DNA from: Pseudomonas sp. 5P_3.1_Bac2
GTDB lineage: Bacteria > Pseudomonadota > Gammaproteobacteria > Pseudomonadales > Pseudomonadaceae
Reading direction: 5' to 3'
Assembly: GCF_025465995.1 (NCBI RefSeq)
Contig: NZ_JANLNY010000028.1
Span: forward strand, 428,015-492,014
DNA: 64,000 bases
Of this stretch, positions 25,031-33,527 are shown in pieces. The translations under genes were made by a program, and so were the position numbers. The notes beneath the pieces are model-generated. The model had not been told where the DNA came from. It was given only the letters and a program-made list of their open reading frames with translations, and did not search any database. Numbering within the stretch: position 1 is the first letter of the stretch; each line of letters starts with the position of its first letter.

Positions 25031-26185
25031 CTATGTACTCTGCTCGTGATTCAGTGCGTTCTGTAACGGCACTGGTTGTATCAGCAGTTTGTCTGCGAGG
25101 TGTTTTCCCTTAAGGCGAAATGGCTTTTCCACTAAGCGGTAGTTCAGCTCGCACAACAGTACAATTAATAGGCCGGCACTAATCAACACAGGATAAAACT
25201 GACTGCTGTCCAAAGGCTGCCCATCTTGCATACGGAACCAAATTTCGCGAATAAGGAAAAAGGCTGGGATGTGGATTAAGTAGATACCGTACGAGCGGCC
25301 TCCTAACCAGCGCAGAAGTGCTCCCGTTGCCCCTTTAACACCTAAGTAATCTCGGTTATGAGCGGCAACCCAAACCATCACGGCCGATAATATGGCAATG
25401 AGCCCAACTTTTATGCTGGCACCAGGCAATCTATCCGCGGCCAGTAGCGACATTACAAGGAGACTTATCAACAGTAATGTCAGCCCTGCGCCGCTGCGTG
25501 CAAGTAGATTTGGGCGTAATTTAGCGAAGGATGGATGGTGGCTCCACAGCGCTAAAAGAACACCAAGGGCTAAAGCATCAGTGCGAAACATCATTAGCAT
25601 GGGGCTTCGCACTAGGAATACTTGAGCCAGTACCAAGCCGATAAGCACATAAGGCAAATAGCGCCGAGACAGCAGAATTAGCAGCGGAAATAACAGATAA
25701 AACTGCTCTTCCAGCGACAGGCTCCAGTAGACAAAGCTCGTGCCGTACGGCTCGTTCATGAAGGTTTGGGCGAAACGCACGTTGGCGAACTGCAAGATGC
25801 CGGCCGCTGTAGCCTCTAGGTTAGTGCGTAAGCTGCCGAAAATTCCGCTGTCGTTGAACAGCAGCGTGACCAGTAGTATTAGCGCAAGCCACAGCCAAGC
25901 TGAGGGCAGTAGCCGCCAAGCACGTCGCAACCAAAATGACAGCACTGTGCGTTTGATGGCTTGGTAGCCTTGGGCGGACTGCAGCCGTGGTACTAGATCG
26001 CGGGCGATAACAAAACCGGATATGGCAAAGAATAGGTCAACTCCGAACCAGCCACCAAAATAGGTGTAGAAGCGCTCAAGGGCAGGGCTGCTCCACGTGA
26101 ATAGATTGCCATTGGCATGGTGGACTACCACCATGAGCACAGCTATTCCACGTAGGATTTCAATGTCGCTTATACGGCCTTTCAT
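25031..26185 (-). CDS. Membrane O-acyltransferase (acyltransferase-3 family)
   Basis: A 384-residue integral membrane protein. The family start DIEILRGIAVLMVVVHHA, then GWFGVDLFFAISGFVI with a helix bearing RRAWRLLPS, and the WSLSLEEQFYLLFPLL motif are all present. It ends with GRSYGIYLIHIPAFFLI and LVEKPFRLKGK. The conserved His in VVVHHA and the E in LSLEEQFY are the likely active residues. Enzymes of this family acetylate sugars of O-antigen, exopolysaccharide or peptidoglycan. Its position directly upstream of rmd suggests it acetylates the A-band polysaccharide or its terminal cap. The PAO1 A-band locus has, from memory, an acyltransferase in the same position. Confidence 0.88.
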   Translation of the reverse strand: MKGRISDIEILRGIAVLMVVVHHANGNLFTWSSPALERFYTYFGGWFGVDLFFAISGFVIARDLVPRLQSAQGYQAIKRTVLSFWLRRAWRLLPSAWLWLALILLVTLLFNDSGIFGSLRTNLEATAAGILQFANVRFAQTFMNEPYGTSFVYWSLSLEEQFYLLFPLLILLSRRYLPYVLIGLVLAQVFLVRSPMLMMFRTDALALGVLLALWSHHPSFAKLRPNLLARSGAGLTLLLISLLVMSLLAADRLPGASIKVGLIAILSAVMVWVAAHNRDYLGVKGATGALLRWLGGRSYGIYLIHIPAFFLIREIWFRMQDGQPLDSSQFYPVLISAGLLIVLLCELNYRLVEKPFRLKGKHLADKLLIQPVPLQNALNHEQST

Positions 26186-26197
26186 TGAGGCGCTCCG

Positions 26198-27001
26198 TCA
26201 GGGCTTACGCGCCACAATTACTTGGCTTTTGGGCATGACTTCATCTAGAGCTTTTTTAATCCTCGGCCCATCCGGTGTTCTCAGCAACATGTTCCAAGTG
26301 GATGTCCAGCTATTGAGCAGGGGGTGCCAAGGAGGACTGAGGTCTTGCTTGCAGGCCCAGAAAAAGAACCACCAGATCGACCAGTAGAATCCGTACTCTG
26401 TCCGTCGTTCGATAATCAGGCCGGCATCGATAACCAGCTGTTCAAATTCATCGCGTTGAAAAATACGGATGTGGTTAGGGTGTTCGAAGTAGACAGGTGG
26501 GGCTAGTTTCTTCTGTACTTGCTCACCCACGGGGTCGGGTACAGTCAATAGAAACAGGCTGCCGGGTTTAGCCACACGAACCAGTTCGGACATGAATTGA
26601 GTAGGGTCCTCAACATGTTCAAGGACCTCCATAGCCACCACTCGGTTGACGCTGGCGTCTTTCAATGGAATCGGCTTGGCATCAGTTACCAGTCCGGTGA
26701 CGGAGCGTGCCGCAGAATCTTTCAGTAATGCCTCGACGGCGGCAACTTTGTCGGCATCAATGTCAGCGACAATTATTTCTGCGCCAAGGCTGGCACAAAA
26801 GTTAGCGTACGGGCCGTTGCCACAGCCGATATCCAATACGGTGTCTTGTGGCGTGATTGGGAAACCTTCGAACAGCTCGCCGCTTTCTTGGCGAAACCAG
26901 CCACTTAGAGGGGTATCGATTTCCTGCACGTCGACAGGAATGCTGACCTCTTGCGGTGCTTGGTGGGTACCAAATAGTCGTCTAATAATTCTTTTTATCA
27001 T
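26198..27001 (-). CDS. Class I SAM-dependent methyltransferase
   Basis: A 267-residue methyltransferase. TVLDIGCGNGPYANFCASLG is motif I, IIVADIDADKV motif II, and VVAMEVLEHVEDPTQFMSEL the post-motif region. The C-terminal part contains FYWSIWWFFFWACKQDLSPP, which might touch the membrane. Twelve bases separate it from the acyltransferase gene. In A-band systems methylation of a terminal sugar helps stop chain growth, and Wzt C-terminal domains can read that mark. This gene is a candidate for such a step, which is inference from location. Confidence 0.85.
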   Translation of the reverse strand: MIKRIIRRLFGTHQAPQEVSIPVDVQEIDTPLSGWFRQESGELFEGFPITPQDTVLDIGCGNGPYANFCASLGAEIIVADIDADKVAAVEALLKDSAARSVTGLVTDAKPIPLKDASVNRVVAMEVLEHVEDPTQFMSELVRVAKPGSLFLLTVPDPVGEQVQKKLAPPVYFEHPNHIRIFQRDEFEQLVIDAGLIIERRTEYGFYWSIWWFFFWACKQDLSPPWHPLLNSWTSTWNMLLRTPDGPRIKKALDEVMPKSQVIVARKP

Positions 27002-27158
27002 GAGTTTGCCCCGGGTTGGTTGTCCTTGACCGTTACGGCCGGGCGCATCGTCTAGCGAGAGCGCCTGGTGGTGAGTGGCGTTTGCTGCATTTACTGTTAT
27101 AGGTGGTGTCCGCGTGATTCCTCTGTGCTGGTCATGGCTATTGTCGTGGCATTAGGGC

Positions 27159-27374
27159 TCACGCCGAACTGCCTGCGTCTGTGCGAATGTTGAAGTCCAG
27201 CAGTGATTTATCGCTGCGGCCATACCAACGGTTATGAGTCAATTTCGCCTGTGCACCGTCAACTGAGTGCACGTGTGGCGATAAAGTTTTCAGGGCTTGC
27301 TTAGCGGTTGTGCTGAGCGCAGTCGATACTCGCCAGGGGCTAGTAACGCGGGCTTGGCGGTTGTTCAAGCACAT
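27159..27374 (-). CDS. Small ORF coupled to the glycosyltransferase gene; possible gene remnant
   Basis: A 71-residue frame whose ATG at 27374 overlaps the glycosyltransferase stop by one base (TGATG), the same coupling used elsewhere in the cluster. The last part, AKLTHNRWYGRSDKSLLDFN, has codon use like its neighbours. I recognise no family. It may be a real small protein or the truncated start of a lost gene; the 157 bp after it (27002-27158) hold nothing I can support. In PAO1 the corresponding stretch carries, as far as I recall, an extra methyltransferase. Confidence 0.4.
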   Translation of the reverse strand: MCLNNRQARVTSPWRVSTALSTTAKQALKTLSPHVHSVDGAQAKLTHNRWYGRSDKSLLDFNIRTDAGSSA

Positions 27375-28852
27375 CAAGGCCTGCCCTCAATGTTAAGTGT
27401 GCTGCGCAAGCGTTCACGGGCTACGGCTTCGGAGCAATGGCCACGCATGCGCTCGATGGCATTGTGCGCAAGCTCGGCGTAACGCTCGGGTTGGTTACGG
27501 GCGCAGTGGTAGGCGTCGCGGTAAGCCTTAACCAATGAGGACCAGTCAATGCGCTCCTGGCAGGTGCGTAGCGCTTGGCGTGGGTCCTGGGGCCAATGCC
27601 AGGGCTCTCGCGAACCCTTCACGACAAAACCCACGCAGGTGTCCATATAGTCGCGCATCGCTGAGTTATAGGGGGCAATTGCCGGCACACCGCAGGATAA
27701 GAACTCCATCAGCGGTAAGCACTGCCCCTCACCGTAGGAGGCATTGACGATAAAGTCGCTGGCTTCAATCAAACCGTCGAAGTGCTCACCTTGCAAGTAG
27801 CCATTCAATATAATCACCCGGCAGGTGAAGCGCGGTAACCTAGCCATGCAAATGAGCATGCTCTGCACGACCTCGACATAGTCGTTGGACGTGAGTTTGA
27901 ACACCAGAGTGGCATCTTCGGTGTCGCGCATAGCCGTGCAAAACGCAGTGAGCATATCCACCCAGTTCTTGCGCGCATCACCAGGGTTGAATAGCGACGT
28001 AAACACCACACCGGACAGCTCTAGTTGCTGTTTGCCTATTGGCCATGGCACCTGCTGTAGTGGCTTGTGCGCATGTGCGGTCGGAGCCGGTTGCCTGCGC
28101 AAGCGCCGACTTAAATCTGAACGCAGATTGGCCAAGAGTGGGCGCCCGACCAAGCGGCACCACTCTAGGGCGTAGCGATAGCTGATGCGCAGGTGCGATT
28201 CTTGGCGCCAACGTGGTCGGTTCTCCTCTTCGACTACTGTCTTGGGGCCTTGGCGCGCACTGGTAACACTTTCTATGATTGCTTCACGGTCGGGCAGCAA
28301 TGCCGCGAAGTCTGCGCTGTGACTGTCCAGCACCAACCCATCAACCTGCAGAGCGATTTGTTCGCGACGCTGTTGCGCCAATCGCTGGCGCAACGCTTGG
28401 AATTTGTCCCATACCGGGGCGGGAATCGATACGACCTTATAGTCATCACCCATCTGTGCCTTGATGGCCTGGACCGTCATGTCTGAGTGGGTAATAGCCT
28501 GAGTGCAGCGTTTCAAGGGGTAGCGCCAGTCTTGTTGACGCTGGCCTTGCCAGTGCTCGTTGGGGATATCCTCGAACTCCCAGGCCAGTACTGGAATCGT
28601 CGGGCAGCGCAGCCCCAGTGGCGTATTCTGTGGCGATGTGAACGAGAGCAGGATACAAGCCTCGCCACGTTGTTTCGCCTGCGCGTAGTAGTGGTCCACC
28701 TCTCTATATGGATCAGTAACGATCCGCACCTCGGCCAAGCTCTGTAAGGTGGGCAGAAATGCCTTAAGCACGAAGTAATAGCTGTACTCGGCTTGTCCCA
28801 GATTATCGGCAATAGTTTGAGCGTTAATTTCTGAGTAGACCAGCAAGATCAT
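27374..28852 (-). CDS. Large glycosyltransferase (GT4-like), second of a tandem pair
   Basis: A 492-residue protein starting at the ATG at 28852 (MILLVYSEINAQTI), which overlaps the upstream gene's stop by 4 bases. The reading frame is open far to the left but that part overlaps the previous gene. The C-terminal half has the GT-B donor domain: FTSLFNPGDARKNWVDMLTA, VVQSMLICMARLPRFTCRVI, then NASYGEGQCLPLMEFLSCGV, the E-x7-E motif. The N-terminal half (EYSYYFVLKAFLPTLQSLAE) is shared with the next gene, showing tandem duplication. It belongs to the auxiliary A-band glycosyltransferases and may add residues outside the rhamnan repeat. Confidence 0.85.
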   Translation of the reverse strand: MILLVYSEINAQTIADNLGQAEYSYYFVLKAFLPTLQSLAEVRIVTDPYREVDHYYAQAKQRGEACILLSFTSPQNTPLGLRCPTIPVLAWEFEDIPNEHWQGQRQQDWRYPLKRCTQAITHSDMTVQAIKAQMGDDYKVVSIPAPVWDKFQALRQRLAQQRREQIALQVDGLVLDSHSADFAALLPDREAIIESVTSARQGPKTVVEEENRPRWRQESHLRISYRYALEWCRLVGRPLLANLRSDLSRRLRRQPAPTAHAHKPLQQVPWPIGKQQLELSGVVFTSLFNPGDARKNWVDMLTAFCTAMRDTEDATLVFKLTSNDYVEVVQSMLICMARLPRFTCRVIILNGYLQGEHFDGLIEASDFIVNASYGEGQCLPLMEFLSCGVPAIAPYNSAMRDYMDTCVGFVVKGSREPWHWPQDPRQALRTCQERIDWSSLVKAYRDAYHCARNQPERYAELAHNAIERMRGHCSEAVARERLRSTLNIEGRP

Positions 28853-30258
28853 GCCTGAGCCCCTTGAGTCTGGTCGCAGGAGTTCTGATCGAGCACGGTT
28901 TGCAAAAACTGTTGTAGTTGCTGGCTGACTTGGGCCACCGAACAGAATTGGCTCATGTGTGCACACGCGGCACGCGACATGCTTTGGTAGTGCTCCTCTT
29001 GGCTGGCAAGGGTGTAGCTTTGGTAATAGGCGTTGCGCAGAGAGTCCCAGTTGATCCGCTGACTGTGGGTCAGGCACAGGCCAGTGGGGTCATGGGGCCA
29101 GTCGGTCAGCTGCGTACTACTGTCGACAATAAAGGCGAAATCTTCATGTAGGTAGTCCGCCATGGCCGTATGCAGAGGGGCTATAGCCGGTTTGCCGCTG
29201 CTGAGAAACTCCATCAGTGGGATGCAGAGGCCTTCTCCTGATGAGCAGTTGACGTAATAGTCAGTAACCTCAATCAGTTGTCGGTACTCGGCATCATCGA
29301 GAAAACCATGGACCACAACTACTCGGCACTGGAACGGTGCCAGGCGCGCCATCATCTTAATAATGGTGGCGCGGTACTGTTCAATGTCGTGGTGAGTCAT
29401 TTTCAACAGTAGGGTGGCGTCTTTGCGGTCGCGAAATGCCCAGCAAAAGGCACTGAGCATTTCGCTCCAGTTTTTGCGGCCATCACTGGGGTTGAACACG
29501 CTGGTGTACACCACGCCCTCTAGCTGGAGTATGTGCTGAGCTGAACTGGCCTTTACGGGTGCTGGTTTAGGGGGGGCGTCAGTTTTGGGGTGACGCCCTA
29601 AGCGCAATTCATGCCACCAGCCGCGCAGCAGGGCGCGGTGGATGCGAGTGGTCTCTGGCACCGGCTGAACAATGTAGTTCTCGGCATTGAGGCGTAAGGT
29701 ACGGCTGTCCAAGAGCATGCCAGTGAACTGAAACTGCTTGTTTTTACGATAGACACGCCAGCCCTGTTGCGGGCACAACGCTTGGTAACGATCCCAAACA
29801 GATGCTGGAATCGCGGCCACCTTGCCCGGCCTAGTGTCAACTTGGGCTACCAGTTCAGCTGCTTCACGGCTGGTCGCGATAGTGCCGGCGATACGGGTGA
29901 AGACATGTCGCCAATCATTCTCTGGCTGGGTGTACCAGTATGCGGATGGTGCTTCGCCCTCACGGGTTGCGGGTAGGGAGTCGAACTCCCAAGCAAAAAC
30001 AACCACGGTTGGGCAGGTTAGCTCAACAGGGGTTTGATGCGGTGGACTGAAGCTGAGAAAAATCACCTGCTCGCCGGCAGCGCTATGTTCCTGATGCAGC
30101 GAGTTTATTTGGTCGAGACTGGTCACACTGATGACCTGCCCCAGTTGTTCTAAGGCAGGTAAAAATTCTTTGAGGAGAAAATAGTAACTGTACTCAGGTT
30201 TGCCCAGTGCGGATGTGATACTGGACTGGTCGATTTTCGAGCCAACGAGAATAATCAT
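28849..30258 (-). CDS. Large glycosyltransferase (GT4-like), first of a tandem pair
   Basis: A 469-residue protein, paralogous to its downstream neighbour over its whole length. Matching blocks include PEYSYYFLLKEFLPALEQLG at the N-terminus, VVYTSVFNPSDGRKNWSEML, and NCSSGEGLCIPLMEFLSSGK with the E-x7-E motif. The middle part (residues about 160-240) is variable between the two. It is the first gene of the long minus-strand polysaccharide operon, with an apparent promoter region of about 290 bp shared with a divergent DUF2388 gene. The sugar it transfers is unknown. Confidence 0.85.
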   Translation of the reverse strand: MIILVGSKIDQSSITSALGKPEYSYYFLLKEFLPALEQLGQVISVTSLDQINSLHQEHSAAGEQVIFLSFSPPHQTPVELTCPTVVVFAWEFDSLPATREGEAPSAYWYTQPENDWRHVFTRIAGTIATSREAAELVAQVDTRPGKVAAIPASVWDRYQALCPQQGWRVYRKNKQFQFTGMLLDSRTLRLNAENYIVQPVPETTRIHRALLRGWWHELRLGRHPKTDAPPKPAPVKASSAQHILQLEGVVYTSVFNPSDGRKNWSEMLSAFCWAFRDRKDATLLLKMTHHDIEQYRATIIKMMARLAPFQCRVVVVHGFLDDAEYRQLIEVTDYYVNCSSGEGLCIPLMEFLSSGKPAIAPLHTAMADYLHEDFAFIVDSSTQLTDWPHDPTGLCLTHSQRINWDSLRNAYYQSYTLASQEEHYQSMSRAACAHMSQFCSVAQVSQQLQQFLQTVLDQNSCDQTQGAQA

Positions 30259-30552
30259 TTATTGTCCGTTTTCGCTAAGGGAATGCTCTGCTCCCAGCGG
30301 TTAAATCTTCAAACTTAGTTCGCACTCCATCAGTAATTTTCACGCAAATCAAGTGTTTCTAGCCAATACGCCGAACTTAGGCGCATATGCCCGTACTTTT
30401 GTACCATTTGTGTATTTGTCTAAGGGCCATTTGATATGGCATCTAGGAAACTATATGCAGTGTCGTCTAGTCTTAGCGGCTCGCCGCTAGTTAAAGTAGC
30501 ATCACTTACCCTTTCGCAGCTGCTGCTGCGAATGCTCTGGAGTTCAATACTC
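30259..30552. promoter_or_regulatory. Divergent intergenic region, polysaccharide cluster / DUF2388
   Basis: A 294-bp non-coding gap between divergent genes, AT-rich at 30270-30440. A small inverted repeat GTAC-TTTT-GTAC lies at 30393-30404. It must hold the promoter for at least the twelve-gene minus-strand cluster. No clear JUMPstart-like element was seen. Confidence 0.4.
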
Positions 30553-30879
30553 ATGAATACTTTGCGCTTATTGTCATGCACCGCTTTTATCTCTGCGGCG
30601 CTTTTAGCCACTACCGCCAGTGCCACCAGCTTGGTTGCGACCACTGATGCGATTGGCCGGGCTCTGGTCGGTACTGGCAATGTCACCAGTGATATTTCCT
30701 CGTCCTGGCGTGATGACAAGGTGGTATTGGCCGCCCGTGATGATGCGGCGAGCTTTGTCGCCAGCCAGGGGCAGGTGCGTGGTGCTCATCTGGAAGCGGC
30801 ACTGCAGCATATCCGTGAAGTGGCGCCGCAGCTGAGCGCTTCTGATGCGCAGCTGGCACAGGCGATTTTGGTGCTGTAA
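30553..30879 (+). CDS. DUF2388 exported small protein (first copy)
   Basis: A 108-residue protein with a signal peptide (MNTLRLLSCTAFISAALLATT, cut near ASA) followed by a DUF2388 domain: LVATTDAIGRALVGTG, then KVVLAARDDAASFVASQG and VRGAHLEAALQHIRE. I use the ATG at 30553, since the frame to the left has no signal-peptide character. The family is known mainly from pseudomonads and has no settled function. A second copy follows after 112 bp, with the core ARDDAASFVAS identical. Confidence 0.8.
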   Translation: MNTLRLLSCTAFISAALLATTASATSLVATTDAIGRALVGTGNVTSDISSSWRDDKVVLAARDDAASFVASQGQVRGAHLEAALQHIREVAPQLSASDAQLAQAILVL

Positions 30880-30991
30880 GCCTTACGGGGCTGGCACTTT
30901 GGCGCTGATGCGGACAGGGCTAAGCACAGGCTAAACTGTGCGGCGCTGGATGGTCCTGTCCGGCGTCTGTCCGCTAATCCTTGGAGCCTGT

Positions 30992-31315
30992 ATGCGTAGT
31001 TTGTTTTCCTCAGTTTTGCTGTCTGGTCTGTGTCTGTTTGCCGCGACCAGTCAGGCGCAGACTTTGGTAGCCACCAGTAATATCATCGTCCGTGCACTGG
31101 ACCGCAGCCTCGACTTCACTTCCGACACCACCACTTCGGTGCGGGATATGAAAGTCGTGCGGGCTGCCCGTGATGATGCCGCCAGTTTTGTCGCCAGCCG
31201 CGGGGCTATCCGTGGTGCGCAGCTGGAAGCGGCGCTGCTGACCTTACGTGAGCGTTTGCCTGAGGCGCGCCTGGCCGACGATCAAGCCTTGGCTGAAGCT
31301 ATTCTCGCGCTGTGA
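30992..31315 (+). CDS. DUF2388 exported small protein (second copy)
   Basis: A 107-residue paralogue of the preceding gene. Signal peptide MRSLFSSVLLSGLCLFAATS ends near AQA; the mature part contains MKVVRAARDDAASFVASRG and IRGAQLEAALLTLRERLPEA. The start ATG at 30992 has TTGGAG 7-12 bases upstream. Its TGA overlaps the GTG start of the DUF4105 gene by 4 bases, so the two are translationally coupled and probably act together in the envelope. A hairpin GCACAG/CTGTGC at 30924-30941 lies in the gap between the two paralogues. Confidence 0.8.
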   Translation: MRSLFSSVLLSGLCLFAATSQAQTLVATSNIIVRALDRSLDFTSDTTTSVRDMKVVRAARDDAASFVASRGAIRGAQLEAALLTLRERLPEARLADDQALAEAILAL

Positions 31316-33270
31316 TCAATCGCGCCATCCGCTGGCTGGCCATGTGCATGCTGCTGGCCAGTGGAAGCGTCCATGCGGCGTTACATCTGAGTGTCGACGA
31401 GACGGGTTTAAGCCCTGAGCAACGCCAACTCAGTGCGCAGTTGATCGAGCAAGCGCAGGCAAGTTTGCCGCCAAGCTTTATCCAGCGCTTGGACCGTGAC
31501 GTGCAGATTGTTTGGTCCGCTAGCTTGCCGGCCAACGCCTATGGTCGCTTGGTCTCGCTCAATGCCTTGCAACTCAACGCTGCGCTGTTGCCGCGCTTGC
31601 TCGATCCACAGCAGGCGGATGCGGCCACCGGACGTATTCACGGTACATTGCGCCGCGAAGTGCTGGCCACGGTGCTGCATGAGCTGACCCATCTATACGA
31701 TCGCAGCCGCCTGTGGCCGGCGGCGCAGAAAACCCTGCTACGTCGCTGTCAGCACGACTTTGCCGTGCGTGGCCCGGTCGGCCTGGCCGAGCAATGCCGG
31801 GGCCAGACGGCGCGGCGCTTTACCTTAAGTGATGATCCGCAGTTGCTCGACTTGGCCGGCTGGCCGCAACGAGTCGGCCGCCGTGGCGAGCGCGAACAAC
31901 GCAACGCGCAAGACAGCCGCAGCCCTGATCTGTATGAGCTGAGCAACCCGCGCGAGTTTGTCGCGGTGAATATGGAGTACTTCCTTCTCGACCCCAGTTA
32001 CGCCTGCCGCCGTCCGGCGTTGCAGCGTTACCTGCGTGAGCATTTTGACTGGGCTCCGGCGCAGGCCGAATCCTGTGCGCCGAGCCTGGCCTATATGAAT
32101 GCCGGTCGCGACTTTGCCCGCGAGCCGTTGGGCCAGCTTGATCCTGAACGCGTGTATGAAGTGGATTATCTACTGGCTGAGGCCAATGACCAGTTGGCCA
32201 GCCGTTGGGGCCACAGCATGTTGCGCCTGGTTATCTGTGCCCCGGGGCGGCCCCGTGGGCCGGATTGCCGGCTGGATCTGCAATATCACCTGGTGCTGTC
32301 CTATCGCGCCTTTGTTGGCGATGTACAGCTGTCCAGCTGGGGCGGCTTGACTGGCGCCTATCCGTCGCGGCTGTTCGTGTTGCCGCTGGAACAGGTGATC
32401 GACGAGTACACCAAAGTTGAGCTGCGCAGCCTCGCATCGGTGCCGTTGACCTTGAGCCGGCCTGAGCTTAACCATCTGGTTGAACACGCTTTAGAGCTGC
32501 ACTGGAGCTACGACGGTGACTATTGGTTCCTGTCCAACAACTGCGCGGTGGAAACCCTCAAGCTGCTGCGTAGCGGCACTGGCGCGGCAACCTTACAGAG
32601 CCTGGATAACATCACCCCCAATGGCTTGCTGAGGGTGTTGCAAGGACGTGGTCTGGCGGACCCAAGCATGCAGGCCAAGCCCCGGGAAGCGCTGCGCTTG
32701 GGCTATCGCTTCGACTCGTTCCGCGAGCGCTATCAGGCCATGTTCAGCATTTTGCGTGAGCGCAGTGGTGTGCCGCAGGAGCAAGTGGAGGACTGGCTAG
32801 AGCTGCCGGCCCGCGAGCGCGCGCAGTGGTTTGCCGAGGCGGATTTGCGTAGCAGCGCAGCGCTGTTGCTACTTGAGCAAGCGGCCCTGCGGCGCCAGCT
32901 GTTGTTGGCCCAAGAAGACCTTAAGCAGCGTTATCTGCAAGCGCGCAAGGGCGGCAATCGTGACTTCGCCATAGCCGATAACACCTTGCAGCAGATCATC
33001 GAGCAAAGCGGTTTTCTCAGCCGTCCGGCGCAGTTGTTGGAGACGGGCTATGGCCTGCCGCAAGCGGCCGAATGGCAGCATTTGCAAAGCCAAAGCAGCC
33101 AGCGCCAACAACGCTTATTGCGCTTAAGTGATGAGTTGGATCAGCAAGTGCGCAGCCTGTTGGAGCCTAAGCGCGGCGCCGAGATCAGTGCCACTGAGGC
33201 CAATGTACAAAGCCTGGGTGAGCATTTGCGTGCACTGCACAAGGCTAGCGGCGGACTGCAGTTACCTTAG
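31312..33270 (+). CDS. Large exported DUF4105 protein with HExxH motif
   Basis: A 652-residue exported protein with a signal peptide (hydrophobic core MCMLLASGSVHA, residues 11-22). Residues about 110-130 contain VLATVLHELTHLYDRS, an HExxH zinc-metalloprotease-like motif; whether it is catalytic is unknown. The central part (about 290-440), with SRWGHSMLRLVI, LSYRAFVGDVQLSSWGGLTG and WFLSNNCAVETLKLL, fits the DUF4105 domain, now linked to Lnb-type lipoprotein N-acyltransferases with His and Cys active residues (here SRWGHS and NNCA). The last 150 residues are coiled-coil. GTG start at 31312 overlaps the upstream gene. A role in lipoprotein or envelope processing is plausible but not shown. 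Confidence 0.75.
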   Translation: MINRAIRWLAMCMLLASGSVHAALHLSVDETGLSPEQRQLSAQLIEQAQASLPPSFIQRLDRDVQIVWSASLPANAYGRLVSLNALQLNAALLPRLLDPQQADAATGRIHGTLRREVLATVLHELTHLYDRSRLWPAAQKTLLRRCQHDFAVRGPVGLAEQCRGQTARRFTLSDDPQLLDLAGWPQRVGRRGEREQRNAQDSRSPDLYELSNPREFVAVNMEYFLLDPSYACRRPALQRYLREHFDWAPAQAESCAPSLAYMNAGRDFAREPLGQLDPERVYEVDYLLAEANDQLASRWGHSMLRLVICAPGRPRGPDCRLDLQYHLVLSYRAFVGDVQLSSWGGLTGAYPSRLFVLPLEQVIDEYTKVELRSLASVPLTLSRPELNHLVEHALELHWSYDGDYWFLSNNCAVETLKLLRSGTGAATLQSLDNITPNGLLRVLQGRGLADPSMQAKPREALRLGYRFDSFRERYQAMFSILRERSGVPQEQVEDWLELPARERAQWFAEADLRSSAALLLLEQAALRRQLLLAQEDLKQRYLQARKGGNRDFAIADNTLQQIIEQSGFLSRPAQLLETGYGLPQAAEWQHLQSQSSQRQQRLLRLSDELDQQVRSLLEPKRGAEISATEANVQSLGEHLRALHKASGGLQLP

Positions 33271-33495
33271 CGGCTGAGGGTCCATGCCGGGCCATTGGCC
33301 GGAGTGCTTGCGGTTAAGCGCTGCCCCAGTGCGGTGCCGGGAGCAAACCGGCGGCCTTAGCGGTTGCAGAGGGTGCCTGGGCGGGTGCGACTAGATTAAA
33401 AGCCGCTGGTTGGCGAGGCTTTGCGCGCCGCCAGGAGAATCCCGCACGGCTCATATCGGAAGCTTTATACGAAGAGCAGGCGCTTGCCGAGCAGC

Positions 33496-33518
33496 ACGCA
33501 GCCCGGCCTGGGCTGCGT
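33496..33518 (-). terminator. Hairpin at the end of the srf/VWA operon
   Basis: Perfect 9-bp stem ACGCAGCCC (33496-33504) / GGGCTGCGT (33510-33518) with a 5-base loop, just 10 bp past the stop of the last minus-strand gene. No T-run follows on either strand, so termination strength is uncertain. The rest of 33271-33527 holds no gene. Confidence 0.5.
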
Positions 33519-33527
33519 GGATAAGCG

